Assembly (NCBI RefSeq): GCF_033118175.1
Contig: NC_083692.1
Span: 17,356,501 to 17,420,500, forward strand
Direction: 5' to 3'
Length of the DNA: 64,000 nt
Origin: Dama dama
Lineage: Eukaryota > Chordata > Mammalia > Artiodactyla > Cervidae
The translations under genes were made by a program, and so were the position numbers. Positions 1-9,197 of this stretch are shown piece after piece; positions within the stretch are counted from its first letter, which is position 1, and each line of letters begins with the position of its first letter. Below the pieces are notes generated by a model. That model was given only the letters and a program-made list of their open reading frames with translations, made no database searches and was not told where the DNA came from.

Positions 1-691
1 TAAGAACCCTCCTTTCTTTCTGAGAATAAAAAAATATAACTAAATGTTGGATTGTTAGAGTTAAGGACTGAAAAGTTGTGGGTTTGGTTTTTGTTTTGTT
101 TTCTTTCCAACCAGGTGAAAGTTTTTTTTAAAAAAGAAAAACCAGGTGTTAAGAGGCACTTCAGGCTGATGAATAGGGTGATGAGTGAGAAGTTAAGACT
201 CTAATCCCAGCCGTGGAATATTGAGAAAGCACCATTCTAACCGTTTTTGCTTGTTCTCCTTTAAGGTGGGAGTAACCTTCACACGATCTGGTGGCAATAA
301 AAAGTTAAAGCAGTTCATGCAAAACTGAATTGTTTGCTAAAAGGATTCCTAGAAGACCTAGACATTTAAGTTTAGTATTAGCACAGCCAGATTTAAATAT
401 CCCTCCCTTTGACTTTCAAAACAGAAAAAGAAGTAGGAAGATGTGTTCCCACAAAAGCTATTGCAAAGCAGTTTCCCATTCCCAGAACCTGTAGGCAGAG
501 AAGCAGCACTGCAAGGTGAAGACGTGAGTTTGTACAATTTTCCAACATCAGCTCCAGAGTGTCTCCTGATTTGATAAGGGATCAAACAGAGGGGTGTGTC
601 CCCTCCAAGAGCTACCCTTCTTGACAAACTGGTCTCTGACAATACCTTCCAGAAACTTAGAGAACTTCCAGAATGAAAAGAGCACAAGGTG
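1..691. other. 3' flank of FOS, no gene seen
   Basis: AT-rich sequence beyond the FOS poly(A) site. I see no SINE, LINE or convincing coding frame. The short minus-strand open frames at about 358-748 run into the FOS 3' end and have no recognisable protein features. Confidence 0.6.
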
Positions 692-713
692 GGTTGCATT
701 CAACTTAAATGCT

Positions 714-719
714 TTTATT
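714..719 (-). terminator. FOS: FOS poly(A) signal AATAAA
   Basis: The minus strand reads CAATAAAAGC, the hexamer used at the end of mammalian FOS mRNA. Cleavage is inferred near 692-696. Confidence 0.85.
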
Positions 720-847
720 GACAATGTCTTTGAACAATAAGCAAACAATGCTTAAATTTTTCATTCAAGTTCACTTTCCACATGTCAAAAGACCTCAAGG
801 TAGAAAAAAATAAAATAAAAATATAAATATCTGAGAATCCATCTTAA

Positions 848-856
848 TAAATAAAT
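848..856 (-). promoter_or_regulatory. FOS: AU-rich element (overlapping ATTTA motifs) in FOS 3'UTR
   Basis: The minus strand reads ATTTATTTA here, with a further ATTTA at 828-824. In c-fos such class I AU-rich elements drive rapid deadenylation and decay of the induced mRNA. Position and context match the mammalian gene. Confidence 0.85.
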
Positions 857-1499
857 TAAAAACACAATAAAACGTTTTCATGGAAAACTGTTAATGTCAG
901 AACATTCAGACCACCTCAACAATGCATGATCAGTAACGTTACGATGAACATCGATGTTGAAGAAAAAACTACAGTACATGGATATAGCTATTTATTTCTA
1001 TCTACTAGAAAATAAAGTCATATCTTTTCTTAATTTAATATTGGTCATTGCTAATCAGAACACACTATTGCCAGGAACACAGTAGTTATTGTTAAAATCA
1101 GCTGCACTAGATACAATTTGAAAATATCCAGCACCAGGTTAATTCCAATAACGAACCCAATAGATTAGTTAATGCTATGAGAAGACTAAAGAGAAAGAGA
1201 AAAGAGACACAGACCCAGGCCTGGCTCCACATGCTACTAACTATCAGCTCTCAGAGGTGTCACTGGGAATAATACACACTCCATGCGTTTTGCTACATCT
1301 CCAGAAGAGGTAAGGACTTGAGTCCACACGGGGATGCTCGCTTGCAAGTCCTTGAGGCCCACAGCCTGGTGTGTTTCACGCACAGATAAGGTCCTCCCTA
1401 GGTCTACGGGAACCCTTGAGGGAAGACGTGTTTCTCTCCGTAATGCGCCGACTCAGGCAGTGGCCACGTGCACGCCCACTGCCTCCCCTCTCTGCATGC

Positions 1500-2141
1500 T
1501 CACAGGGCCAGCAGCGTGGGTGAGCTGAGCGAGTCAGAGGAAGGCTCGTTGCTGCTGCTGCCCTTGCGGTGGGCAGCTGCACAGCTGGGGAAGGAGTCAG
1601 CCTCAGGGTAGGTGAAGACGAAGGAAGACGTGTAAGTAGTGCAGCTGGGAGTACAGGTGACCACCGGGGTGCACAGGGGCTCCAGCTCCGTGGCCATAGG
1701 CCCCATCCCCAGGGAGCCACCGTGCAGGGGCTCCCAGTCTGCTGCATAGAAGGAACCAGACAGGTCCATGTCTGGCACAGAGCGGGCGGTCTCCGAGCCG
1801 CTGGGCCTGGACGATGCTGGGAACATGAAGTCATCAAAGGGCTCAGCCTTCAGCTCCATGCTGCCGACGCTCTTGACGGGCTCCACTGAGGGCTTGGGCT
1901 CGGGGTCATTGAGGAGGGGCAGGGTGAAGGCCTCCTCAGATTCAGGGGTGGCAGCCTCAGGCAGGCCCCCACTCAGATCAAGGGAAGCCACAGACATCTC
2001 TTCTGGGAAGCCCAGGTCGTCAGGGATCTTGCAGGCAGGTCGGTGAGCCGCTAGGATGAACTCGAGTTTTTCCTTCTCCTTCAGCAGATTGGCAATCTCC
2101 GTCTGCAAAGCAGACTTCTCATCTTCTAGTTGGTCTGTCTC
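1500..2141 (-). CDS. FOS: FOS coding exon 4 (residues 168-380 and stop)
   Basis: The acceptor CCAG ends at 2142. The exon carries four zipper leucines (172, 179, 186, 193), the C-terminal transactivation region, TP sites in the CTPVVTCTP stretch, the FTYP ERK docking motif, and the SSPTLLAL end used for phosphorylation-controlled stability. The stop is TGA at 1502-1500. Confidence 0.97.
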   Translation of the reverse strand, partial: ETDQLEDEKSALQTEIANLLKEKEKLEFILAAHRPACKIPDDLGFPEEMSVASLDLSGGLPEAATPESEEAFTLPLLNDPEPKPSVEPVKSVGSMELKAEPFDDFMFPASSRPSGSETARSVPDMDLSGSFYAADWEPLHGGSLGMGPMATELEPLCTPVVTCTPSCTTYTSSFVFTYPEADSFPSCAAAHRKGSSSNEPSSDSLSSPTLLAL

Positions 2142-3976
2142 CTGGAAGGAGAGAGCAAAGGAAAGCATAAGACATGGTCTGACTCAAGGACACAGATCCC
2201 TTACATCCGGTCTCCAAGTATCCCCTTAAGTTTTAAAAAGAAGTGACCCATGGGTTCTACCTACCGCTTGGAGGGTGTCAGTCAGCTCCCTCCGCCGGTT
2301 CCGGCATTTGGCTGCAGCCATCTTATTCCTTTCCCTTCGGATTCTCCTTTTCTCTTCCTCTTCTGGGGACAACTAGGGAGGGAAAAAAAGAGCAGCATTC
2401 AGTAACGGTGTCTGCCATCAGCTTCATTCACCCACCCCAGGGAAACCAGCTCCTGCAGCTTCCTAGCTCCTGGCACCTCTTCTGTAAAGCCATTTCTAAC
2501 CTGCAGTTGCAAGCTGGGTGTGACTTGCATTTAAAATAAGAATCTCAGCAAGAGCCAAGAAGAGCCCAGACTAAAGGCACGAGATGGAAACGTACTGAGG
2601 AAGAAACTACACATCAGGGCATTTCTTAGGGTGAGACTATCAGAGTCTGATTTGGATGGAAAGGGTTTGGAGCCAAGCTTTCCCATTTGGGGTGTCCAGT
2701 CAAGGCATCAACGGCTTCACTCTGACCCCTATGCTGCCTGTCTCCACAATGTCGACCCCCACCTCCCCCTCAGAAGGTGCCAAGAACTCTCACCTGTTCC
2801 ATCTTGCCCCTCCGGCCAATGCTCTGAGCTCTGCCTCCCGTCATGGTTTTCATGACTCCAGCCCTGGAGTAAGCCCCAGCTGAGGGAGTGGGAACTCCAT
2901 AGGGGTGGGGGGCTCTGGTCTGGGACGGGGCCACGGAGGAGACCAGGGTGGGCTGCACTAGCCATTGTAGGTCCGGGCTGGTCGAGATGGCAGTCACTGT
3001 TGGGATGAAGTTGGCACTGGAGACGGCCAGATCGGTGCAGTAGTCCTAGAATGAAAGAGAAGGAAGAAACGGACGTGAGTGAGCAGGTGGGGGTGAGCAG
3101 ATTCCCAGTGCTGCATGCAGCAGGGAGAGAGGCAGGAGAAGCCCTCCGGCGATGGACAGCTCGCGTCTTTATACAACGCCCGTCATCGGGGATGAAAGGT
3201 CTCCCCCCTTTCTTCCCAAGATTTCCGCAGCGCAGTGCCTTTCTCTTCCATCCTGCTGCTGCGTTCCCGTTATCCCTTCAGCATCACTCTCTTGAAAGGG
3301 GGTTTGTTATAAATATCTCTGACGTCCGCGCTGACGCAGGCGCCGCTCCGGAGTCTCCTGAATGAACTCGCTTTTTATCAATGAAACTGCCTTACACACC
3401 CGCCTGCTTCACCCTCCTTCCCTACCCCTCCTTTCCCTGCTCCAGGCTGGAGCGGGGCGGGGGGAGGGGGGGTGATGGCCGACTTTGGCCGCCTCCCCCC
3501 GGAGGTGCCAGGTTCTACTTCGAGAGTCTTTTGCTTTGGGACACTTTGGCCCCAGCTAATTAATGTCAGAGATCAGTCAGCGAGCGTGCGCCGGGGGGCA
3601 CAGCTCAGAAAGAGCCTGCCGCGGCAAAGAAGCAATTCTGATGACAAGCTCGCGGGCCGCTCCGAACAAAGTTCGGAGCTCCCGAGAGAGGGCTGCTTTT
3701 GGCCGGGGCAAGCCTCCCTCCCTGCCCCCGGCGAAAGGAGTCCCGGACTCGTCTTCCCGAGCGTCTCGCCCCGGTGATTTCTCCCAGGTGACCCCTCCAC
3801 CCCTGGGCCCTGCGGCGGCGCGGAGCCAGCCTCACCTGCGCATTGACGGGAGAGCCCATGCTGGAGAAGGAGTCGGCCGGTGAGTGGTAGTAGGAGAGAC
3901 TGTCCCCGGCCGGGGAGGCGCTGCTGCAGCGGGAGGAAGACGCCTCGTAGTCGGCGTTGAAGCCAGAGAACATCAT
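1500..3976 (-). CDS. FOS: c-Fos proto-oncogene, AP-1 transcription factor subunit (four coding exons)
   Basis: c-Fos is a nuclear immediate-early transcription factor that pairs with JUN proteins as AP-1 and binds TGA(C/G)TCA. The coding sequence joins 3836-3976, 2794-3045, 2265-2372 and 1500-2141 (minus strand), giving 380 codons plus TGA, the usual mammalian c-Fos length. Every intron is GT-AG and phase 0 (about 790, 421 and 123 bp). The basic region is near residues 139-159 with the redox-sensitive Cys154. The zipper leucines are 165, 172, 179, 186 and 193. The ERK docking motif FTYP is at 343-346, and Ser362 and Ser374 are kept in the C-terminal degron region. The start is the first of two tandem ATGs (MMFSGF). 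Compared with human c-Fos as I recall it, residue 49 is Tyr rather than Phe and residue 129 is Met rather than Val. No frameshift or premature stop is seen. Confidence 0.98.
2265..2372 (-). CDS. FOS: FOS coding exon 3 (residues 132-167, basic region)
   Basis: 108 bp, acceptor CTAG at 2376-2373, donor GTAGGT from 2264. It encodes [10 protein letters not shown] through the DNA-binding run [16 protein letters not shown] to the first zipper leucine (165). The basic region is unchanged from the canonical c-Fos sequence. Confidence 0.97.
2794..3045 (-). CDS. FOS: FOS coding exon 2 (residues 48-131)
   Basis: 252 bp in phase 0. The acceptor CTAG ends at 3046 and the donor GTGAGA begins at 2793. It encodes the N-terminal regulatory segment from DYCTDLAV to GKMEQ, directly before the basic region. 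Tyr49 and Met129 differ from the human residues I remember. Confidence 0.97.
3836..3976 (-). CDS. FOS: FOS coding exon 1 (residues 1-47)
   Basis: Starts [16 protein letters not shown], so Tyr10 and Tyr30, reported phosphorylation sites in c-Fos, are present. It ends in a CAG codon followed by the donor GTGAGG on the minus strand at 3835-3830. The 141-bp coding length matches the mammalian gene. Confidence 0.97.
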
Positions 3977-4137
3977 GATCGCGAGCGGTCAAAGCCGAGC
4001 GAGGGGCGCAGGGGCGGAGGCAGGTGCGAGCTGCCGGGCAGAGCTGGGTAGGTGTGCGCGGTCGCTCGCTCGCTCGCTCGCTGCGCCGCCGGCTCTGTGT
4101 CAGCTCCTTAAGCTTGCTCGCTGCAGATGCGGTTGGA
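3977..4137 (-). other. FOS: FOS 5' untranslated region (approximate start)
   Basis: About 160 nt from the inferred start site, some 30 nt downstream of the TATA box, to the ATG pair. It is GC-rich and contains a perfect tetranucleotide run (AGCG)5 on the minus strand at about 4063-4083. No upstream ATG is seen on the transcript strand. Confidence 0.75.
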
Positions 4138-4160
4138 GTACTAGGCGCCGCAGCCACCGC

Positions 4161-4167
4161 TTTTATA
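4161..4167 (-). promoter_or_regulatory. FOS: FOS TATA box
   Basis: The minus strand reads GTTATAAAAGC, identical in core to the human FOS TATA region. It places transcription start at about 4132-4140. Confidence 0.92.
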
Positions 4168-4192
4168 ACAGCATTTTATGAATGAGCCCAAC

Positions 4193-4198
4193 ACGTCA
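4193..4198 (-). promoter_or_regulatory. FOS: FOS proximal CRE (about -60)
   Basis: TGACGT on the minus strand, about 30 bp upstream of the TATA box, at the known position of the CREB/ATF site of mammalian FOS. The GC-rich block just upstream (about 4200-4240) matches the conserved direct-repeat and NF1-like region. Confidence 0.9.
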
Positions 4199-4434
4199 CT
4201 CACTGGGCGCAACCATTGCAGCTCCCGAGGGGTGGCGCACGGGCCCGGCTACTTCTAGGATGCCCATTTGCCTCCTCCGCCGCCCTCGCAGAGCCCCCAG
4301 TTCCCCGCGCTGTTGAGTTTCTTGATCTTGTCGGCCTGTCTCCCCCTAGTTCCTGGGGTCGCGTGGAGATGCAGAGATGAGGGGCCGTGGGGATGGGTCC
4401 CCCCACGACTGCAGCGGACGGCCGTGGAAACCTG

Positions 4435-4442
4435 CTGACGCA
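4435..4442 (-). promoter_or_regulatory. FOS: FOS FAP-1 (AP-1/CRE-like) site
   Basis: TGCGTCAG on the minus strand just 3' of the CArG box. It is known in mammalian FOS as an AP-1/ATF-like site involved in basal activity and autoregulation. Confidence 0.88.
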
Positions 4443-4447
4443 GATGT

Positions 4448-4457
4448 CCTAATATGG
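4448..4457 (-). promoter_or_regulatory. FOS: FOS serum response element, CArG box
   Basis: The minus strand reads CCATATTAGG, a perfect SRF-binding CArG box. It lies about 310 bp upstream of the inferred start, the same spacing as in human FOS. The immediately adjacent 5' Ets site makes a ternary-complex element for SRF with ELK1-type factors. Confidence 0.95.
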
Positions 4458-4465
4458 ACATCCTG
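4458..4465 (-). promoter_or_regulatory. FOS: FOS SRE, Ets/TCF site
   Basis: CAGGATGT on the minus strand abuts the CArG box. This is the ternary complex factor site that links ERK signalling to FOS induction. Confidence 0.92.
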
Positions 4466-4483
4466 TGTAAAGGGGAGGGAGGG

Positions 4484-4495
4484 ATTGACGGGAAC
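4484..4495 (-). promoter_or_regulatory. FOS: FOS sis-inducible element (STAT site)
   Basis: GTTCCCGTCAAT on the minus strand, about 20 bp upstream of the SRE, matches the SIE of human FOS that binds STAT1/STAT3. Confidence 0.9.
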
Positions 4496-4720
4496 TGCTC
4501 GCGGGCTGCAGCCAACACCGAGGGTGCAGCGCCGGGGGGGAGGCGGGGGCCGCGGCCGGGGGGAGGGGAGGCGGAGAAGGCGAGCGAACATTCGCACCTG
4601 GTTCAATGCGGACCCTTGTTCCGAGGCTGGGGGAGGATAAGATTGGCGGCGGCGGGGGTGGGGGGCGCCCTTTTACTCCGGTACGGAAACCCGGGAAAGA
4701 GTTCTGAGGCTCAGGTTATA

Positions 4721-5109
4721 GGCGACACTGGTACACACAGCCAAGCAGGTTAAACCTCGGCCCCCGAAGGAATGCGCCTCTGCCCTCACTCCCCATTCTA
4801 GCCCTAATTCAGTGCAAGCTCTGGAAATGGGCCCTCACCCCCTCACCTCAAGCTCCCCAGACTCCAGCATTACTAGGATTGGTCCTGCGGTTTGGAAGGA
4901 TCCAAAATAAGACATACGATAACCTACTTTATCTACGATGCTGGGTATTTTTTATTCTATATGTTTTGTTTGTTTGTTTGCTTTTAAGGGGATAGGCGCT
5001 TTTATTTTTGTTTTTTCTTGCCCGTGTATGAGATGTTAGTGTTGCTGTCAAACCCCTGAGAAACTAGCCAATAAACATCGTGCAGAATCTCTCTACAAGG
5101 ATGTCTGAA
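4721..5109. other. AT-rich spacer between two CpG-rich blocks, no gene
   Basis: The sequence becomes AT-rich with a (GTTT)n run near 4966-4980. No transposon or coding frame is seen. Confidence 0.5.
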
Positions 5110-6010
5110 GGATTCGTTTGCCTGGTTCTGAGCTCGGGCCCCGGGGTGTGGGGGGTGTTCTGTGGACAAGGTCGTCAGTTCGGAGCACCGGATGGAGCGA
5201 GCACTGGGGCAGCACAAGTCCCTGCTGGGGAGGTGGGGGTGGTTCGGCGCCCCAGGAAGCTGGTTATTGGGAGCCCGAAGCCGGTGATTTTCCAGCGCGG
5301 ACTTGGAGGCGGGGGGGAGGCGGGTTGGACCGGGGGCGCCTGGAAGGACGTGCCCAGCAGCGCCCAGGCTGGAATCTTCGGCAGCTGGGACCTCAGGCAC
5401 CGCTCGGTGGCCTGGAAAACAGGCCTTGGGGGGGGGGGGGGTCAAGGTGCTCTGGAGTGCGCTGAGCACCGCCCCCCCCGCCCCAGACGCCCCTGGCCTC
5501 CTGCTCAGATGCAAAGGACAGCCTGGGTCACACTGCCCCCGGCTCAATCTGCGCGCCGGCCACCTCCGGGACGCGAAGTCGCAGGTCCCCGCAGAGACAT
5601 AGGTCCCTGTGTCCCTTCCCCCACTCTTCGGGCCGGGGGGAGGGCACGATGGGCACCTGGAGAGGGGCGAGGCGGGATGAGGGCAGCGGGCGGATCCTTC
5701 GGGACTCGCGGGGAGCGGGACAGCCGACCTGCCTCCCGCGCCGCACCCCGGAGCCAGGCGATCCTGCTATAGATAGTAACAGGGAAGCGGCTGTTTACAG
5801 CAACACTGCGCCGCCAGGGCCGTCTCCAGGCGACGCCGCGCGGCCGGGCGCGCCGTCGGCCTGGCGAGGCCGCTCTCCCTCCTTGCTCCCCCGGGGGCCT
5901 CGGCCTCCCCGGCCCGACTGCGGCCACTCCCGCCGCCTGACCTCATCTGTGGGGTCCGGGGGCTGAATGCGGCTTGCGCGCGCGGCTGGACGCTAACCTC
6001 CATTCTTAGA
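5110..6010. other. second CpG-rich block 1.0-1.9 kb upstream of FOS
   Basis: High GC with many CpGs and a G13 run at about 5429-5441. A plus-strand frame at 5080-5772 (230 codons) is open. It has no recognisable domain, is rich in Gly, Pro and Arg, and overlaps open frames on the other strand, so it is most likely a composition effect. The block may be part of the FOS upstream regulatory region or an antisense promoter. Confidence 0.55.
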
Positions 6011-6737
6011 GATGCGAACCGGGTGAGAGCTGCTAGGGCAGGGAGGCGGGGATTCGTGGAACTGGGCCACTTGCTATTTTTGCATTCCCTGTCACAAGAA
6101 GAGGTGAAAACAGAGTTTCATCATTGTATGTCACTGGTTTATGTTGGTGGGAATTTAGGCGCTTTTTTCCCCCTCACTTGAAGAAAAAAGGGGAGAGAAA
6201 AGGAAAAACACATAATACATAAACATAGACTTGGAGCTGCTCTGAATCCTCAAGCAATTCTGCTGCATTCCATTCACCTAGTTCTATCGTTTGCCGGGCT
6301 ACTTCATTGTCCTTGATTTTTAAAAAAATAAAAAAGTTAAGAAGGCAAATCCATCTCTCTTATTATTAGCTTTGGGCAAAGTAGGTCAAGCTTTGAATTC
6401 CTGGGTCTGGCCTTGCCTTCCCTTCATAACTGGCTCTCAGGCCACTTAAGAGAAAACCTAGAATGATTTCATTTACTTCCCCTTAGAGTTTTGAAGCAGC
6501 TCCGGCCAACACCTAAAGGATGTGTCAAGATTTTATATCCAGGATTTATGCATATATCATTTATTTTGCCCTTGCCAATAAAAAAGGAAAAAGGTCTTTG
6601 GATAAGCCTGTCTCCTCCACATAGCTTAACTCTTTCTTTCCTGGCATCATTGTGGCTACAGAGCTGGAGACTTAATAAATCCATCCTCTAAGAAAGACAC
6701 AACCATCACTCATTCTTTTATTTATTTAACAAAGAAC
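6011..6737. other. unique sequence, no gene seen
   Basis: Non-repetitive sequence between the CpG blocks and the first SINE. No convincing frame or RNA gene. Confidence 0.4.
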
Positions 6738-6747
6738 TTACTTATTG

Positions 6748-6969
6748 GGGCTTCCCAGGTGGCTCAGTGGTAAGGAATCCACCTGCCAATGCAGGAGGCA
6801 CAAGAGACGCAGGTTCAATCCCTGGGTGGGGAAGATCCCCTGGAGGAGGAAATGGCAGCCACTCCAGTATTGTTGCCTGGAAAATTCCATGGGCAGAGCA
6901 GCCTGGCAGGCCACAGTCCATGGGGTCACAAAGAGGTGGACACAATTGAGCGACTGAGCATGCATGCGA
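6748..6969 (+). mobile_element. Bov-tA SINE with 10-bp target-site duplication
   Basis: It has a tRNA-Glu-like head (GGCTTCCCAGGTGGCTCAG, box B-like GGTTCAATCCC) followed by the Bov-A body. The target-site duplication TTACTTATTG occurs at 6738-6747 and 6970-6979. It is the SINE nearest to FOS. Confidence 0.93.
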
Positions 6970-7141
6970 TTACTTATTGAGAGCCTTCTATGGCCTGGCA
7001 CTTGCTAGGGGCTGTTACTTACTCTAGTGAATACAATGGACCTGCCCCTACTGTCAGAGAGATTCCAGCCTTGTGGACCGACAAGTCATTAGAGAATTGC
7101 AGGACAGCAGTAAGTCGTTTGACAGAGGTAATAACAGGGTG

Positions 7142-7272
7142 ACTTCCCTGGTGGTCCAGTGGCTAAGACTCCAAGTTCCCAATGCAGAGGGCCCAGGTTC
7201 GATCCTTAGTCAAGGAACTAGATCCCACATCCCACTAAGACCCAGTATAGCCAAATAAATAAATATTTAAAA
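7142..7272 (+). mobile_element. CHR-type tRNA-derived SINE
   Basis: Head ACTTCCCTGGTGGTCCAGTG, box B-like GGTTCGATCC, and a CCAAATAAATAAATA tail. Flanked by a 12-bp duplication with one mismatch (AATAACAGGGTG at 7130-7141, AATAAGAGGGTG at 7273-7284). Confidence 0.9.
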
Positions 7273-7284
7273 AATAAGAGGGTG

Positions 7285-8109
7285 CTATGAAACACAGAAG
7301 AGAATGTGGGCACAGGTATCAGAAGTGATTGCAATACAGAGATGGGATCTGGATCCACTGTCCTCTGGGATATAACATGATAAAGACTGAAAGCAGCCAG
7401 AGCATCATCTAGGAAGTAAAAGCAGGTGTTCAACCTAAAGCAGTAGTATCAGAAAATATAATCTCAGACCTCCTCTCCTGCCCCGCTAATATCTGAACCT
7501 GCAGTTGTTCTAACATACTCTCACATCTCAATCTACTCATGGTATCCATTTCAGGACAGCCAAAAATCACACTTTTAATAAGGAGTTCACGTGATGTAGC
7601 CTTAAAATAAAGGGAAATCAGACCCTATCTGTGAAATTATGTTTGCCACTTGACAAGGTCAGGGTAACTTTGAGACAGATGTGTGTGTGTGTATGTGCCT
7701 CTGTGAGTTCAGTGCTGCCTTCCAACAGGGCAGGGCTTCCATGTTCTGGACAAGTCTGAGCATGGAAAACCAAAACTTACATAGTTTGTGATTATCTGTG
7801 TGTTGAGTTCCTGCTACCTGAGGATCCAAAAGTGAACAGGAGGGTAGATTCTCATATCTGATTTTAACCCAGATTAAAAACAAATTCATTCTTTCTCAGC
7901 AGTTGCTCCTTATCAGATAGAGACTCTTCCTATTTTGCACTTCTCTGGCATTTAAGAGACCTGACCCATAGCAAGCTTTTGTTCACTACTCTGGAGGTCA
8001 GTGCCCATTGTTTAGCCTGGTGTTATTGCAACACTAAGTGAAAGGCTACTGTCTGTGCCGCCTACGTAAATGCTGCCGCACACAACCCATCCTCAGCATG
8101 CAGAAGTAG
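7285..8109. other. unique sequence, no gene seen
   Basis: No transposon with clear boundaries. There is a short (TG)n tract near 7681-7691. Confidence 0.4.
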
Positions 8110-8345
8110 TTATTTATTTGGGGAAGTGTGGTCTATCGGTGAAGGGTTGTGGGCAGAGCACGGGACTAGAAGTCAGGAAGATGCGTATAGCAAATTCATC
8201 TCCTTCAGGGACTTGGGGGAAGTAGCTTCTAAGACTTGTTTAGCATCTGCCTACTTTTGGCCTTTGTCTTTTTCATATACAAATATCCACTTATAGGCAC
8301 CTACCCCAGCGCCTAGCCCGTAGTAGGTGTTTAATAAAATCTATT
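8110..8345 (+). mobile_element. MIR SINE (ancient)
   Basis: It shows a diverged tRNA-like head (GAGCACGGGACTAGAAGTCAG), the conserved core and the end GTAGGTGTTTAATAAA of MIR. It is too old for target-site duplications. Confidence 0.75.
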
Positions 8346-8883
8346 GAACTGCTGAATGAATGAATGCTCTCAGCCAAGCAGGGCAACTGTATATTCTTGT
8401 TTTTTATGGATACTAAGAAATCAAATAGAGAATGTTCTTTAACTCTTTGAAAAGGCTGAACAAGCTGAGTCTTTTATCCTTGGATATGAATAGGCAAAAA
8501 CTGGGAAAGAGAAAATAACAAGATGTTTGGGCTATTTTCAGCTGGTGCAGCCTCTGTCAATAAAGAACACCCCAGTGGTTAGTGATGAAAGATGGAACTT
8601 ACCCTTGTTCTTGAGCCCCATGAGAGACAGCCAGTACCCATACATAAAGGCCATATTGTCCACAATGACAATGACTGTGTGACCACCACTCTCTAATTTA
8701 TCCATTCTAAATGTCTGAACCCCAGCAGGAGAAACATTTCACTATTCCCACAGGACTCATAAACTCATGTGAGCCCAGCAAAGGACCTTAGGGGTCAAGG
8801 TTACTCACCCTATGGCTCAGACAGTGAACAAAAAGTGTCTCTATTTTGAAACAGTAGTAGGCACAGAACTATCACCATCATCA

Positions 8884-8886
<3 letters not shown>

Positions 8887-8925
<39 letters not shown>
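8887..8925 (+). repeat. (CA)n microsatellite
   Basis: A near-perfect CA dinucleotide run of about 19 units, preceded by CAT triplets and followed by CAC triplets. Confidence 0.95.
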
Positions 8926-8927
<2 letters not shown>

Positions 8928-9033
8928 CACCATCACCACCACCACTCATTAGTACTAGGAATTTTGCCTCTTTGGGAAAAACTGTTTCCATTCTGAACAA
9001 CTCTTGGCTTTTTGACAGGAGATGATGATTCAA

Positions 9034-9197
9034 TGGGATCCCCGTCCTTCTGCTAATGCAAGCATTTAAACAAAGCTCTGTGTGGTCCCTGGCACACTCT
9101 CCATCTGGAGCTGAGGAAGCTAGGGAACAGCTACCGTGTCTAAGGACACATTTCAGCCTAAGCTCATGGGATCTTTCACCACAACCAGCAGCACTGG
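9034..9197 (+). repeat. left arm of a large inverted repeat
   Basis: 164 bp from TGGGATCCCC to CAGCAGCACTGG. It reappears as its reverse complement at 10009-10175 with about four substitutions and one 3-bp indel, roughly 97% identity. I cannot assign the family. Confidence 0.9.

Larger units (their letters stand above)
692..1499 (-). other. FOS: FOS 3' untranslated region
   Basis: About 808 nt, close to the usual FOS 3'UTR length. The distal half is strongly AU-rich and resembles the known c-fos instability region. The inferred 3' end near 692 follows a canonical AATAAA by about 20 nt. Confidence 0.85.
3400..4720. other. FOS CpG island
   Basis: CpG-dense sequence covering the 5' part of intron 1, exon 1 and the promoter to beyond the SIE. 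Open frames on either strand inside it (for example 3573-4157 minus and 3563-3883 plus) are by-products of high GC and overlap the known exon. Confidence 0.8.

Noticed and set aside
1376..1837. 153-codon minus-strand frame overlapping FOS exon 4
   Set aside because: It is an alternative frame of the FOS coding exon. The true frame gives the canonical c-Fos C-terminus.
3573..4157. 194-codon minus-strand frame across FOS exon 1
   Set aside because: Out of frame with c-Fos, includes 5'UTR and intron, and is explained by CpG-island composition.
5080..5772. 230-codon plus-strand frame upstream of FOS
   Set aside because: Gly/Pro/Arg-rich, no domain, overlapping frames on both strands. High GC lowers stop-codon frequency.
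6748..6969. tRNA-Glu-like sequence as a tRNA gene (and the same for the other SINE heads)
   Set aside because: The tRNA-like parts are SINE heads fused to Bov-A or CHR bodies and lack a full cloverleaf.
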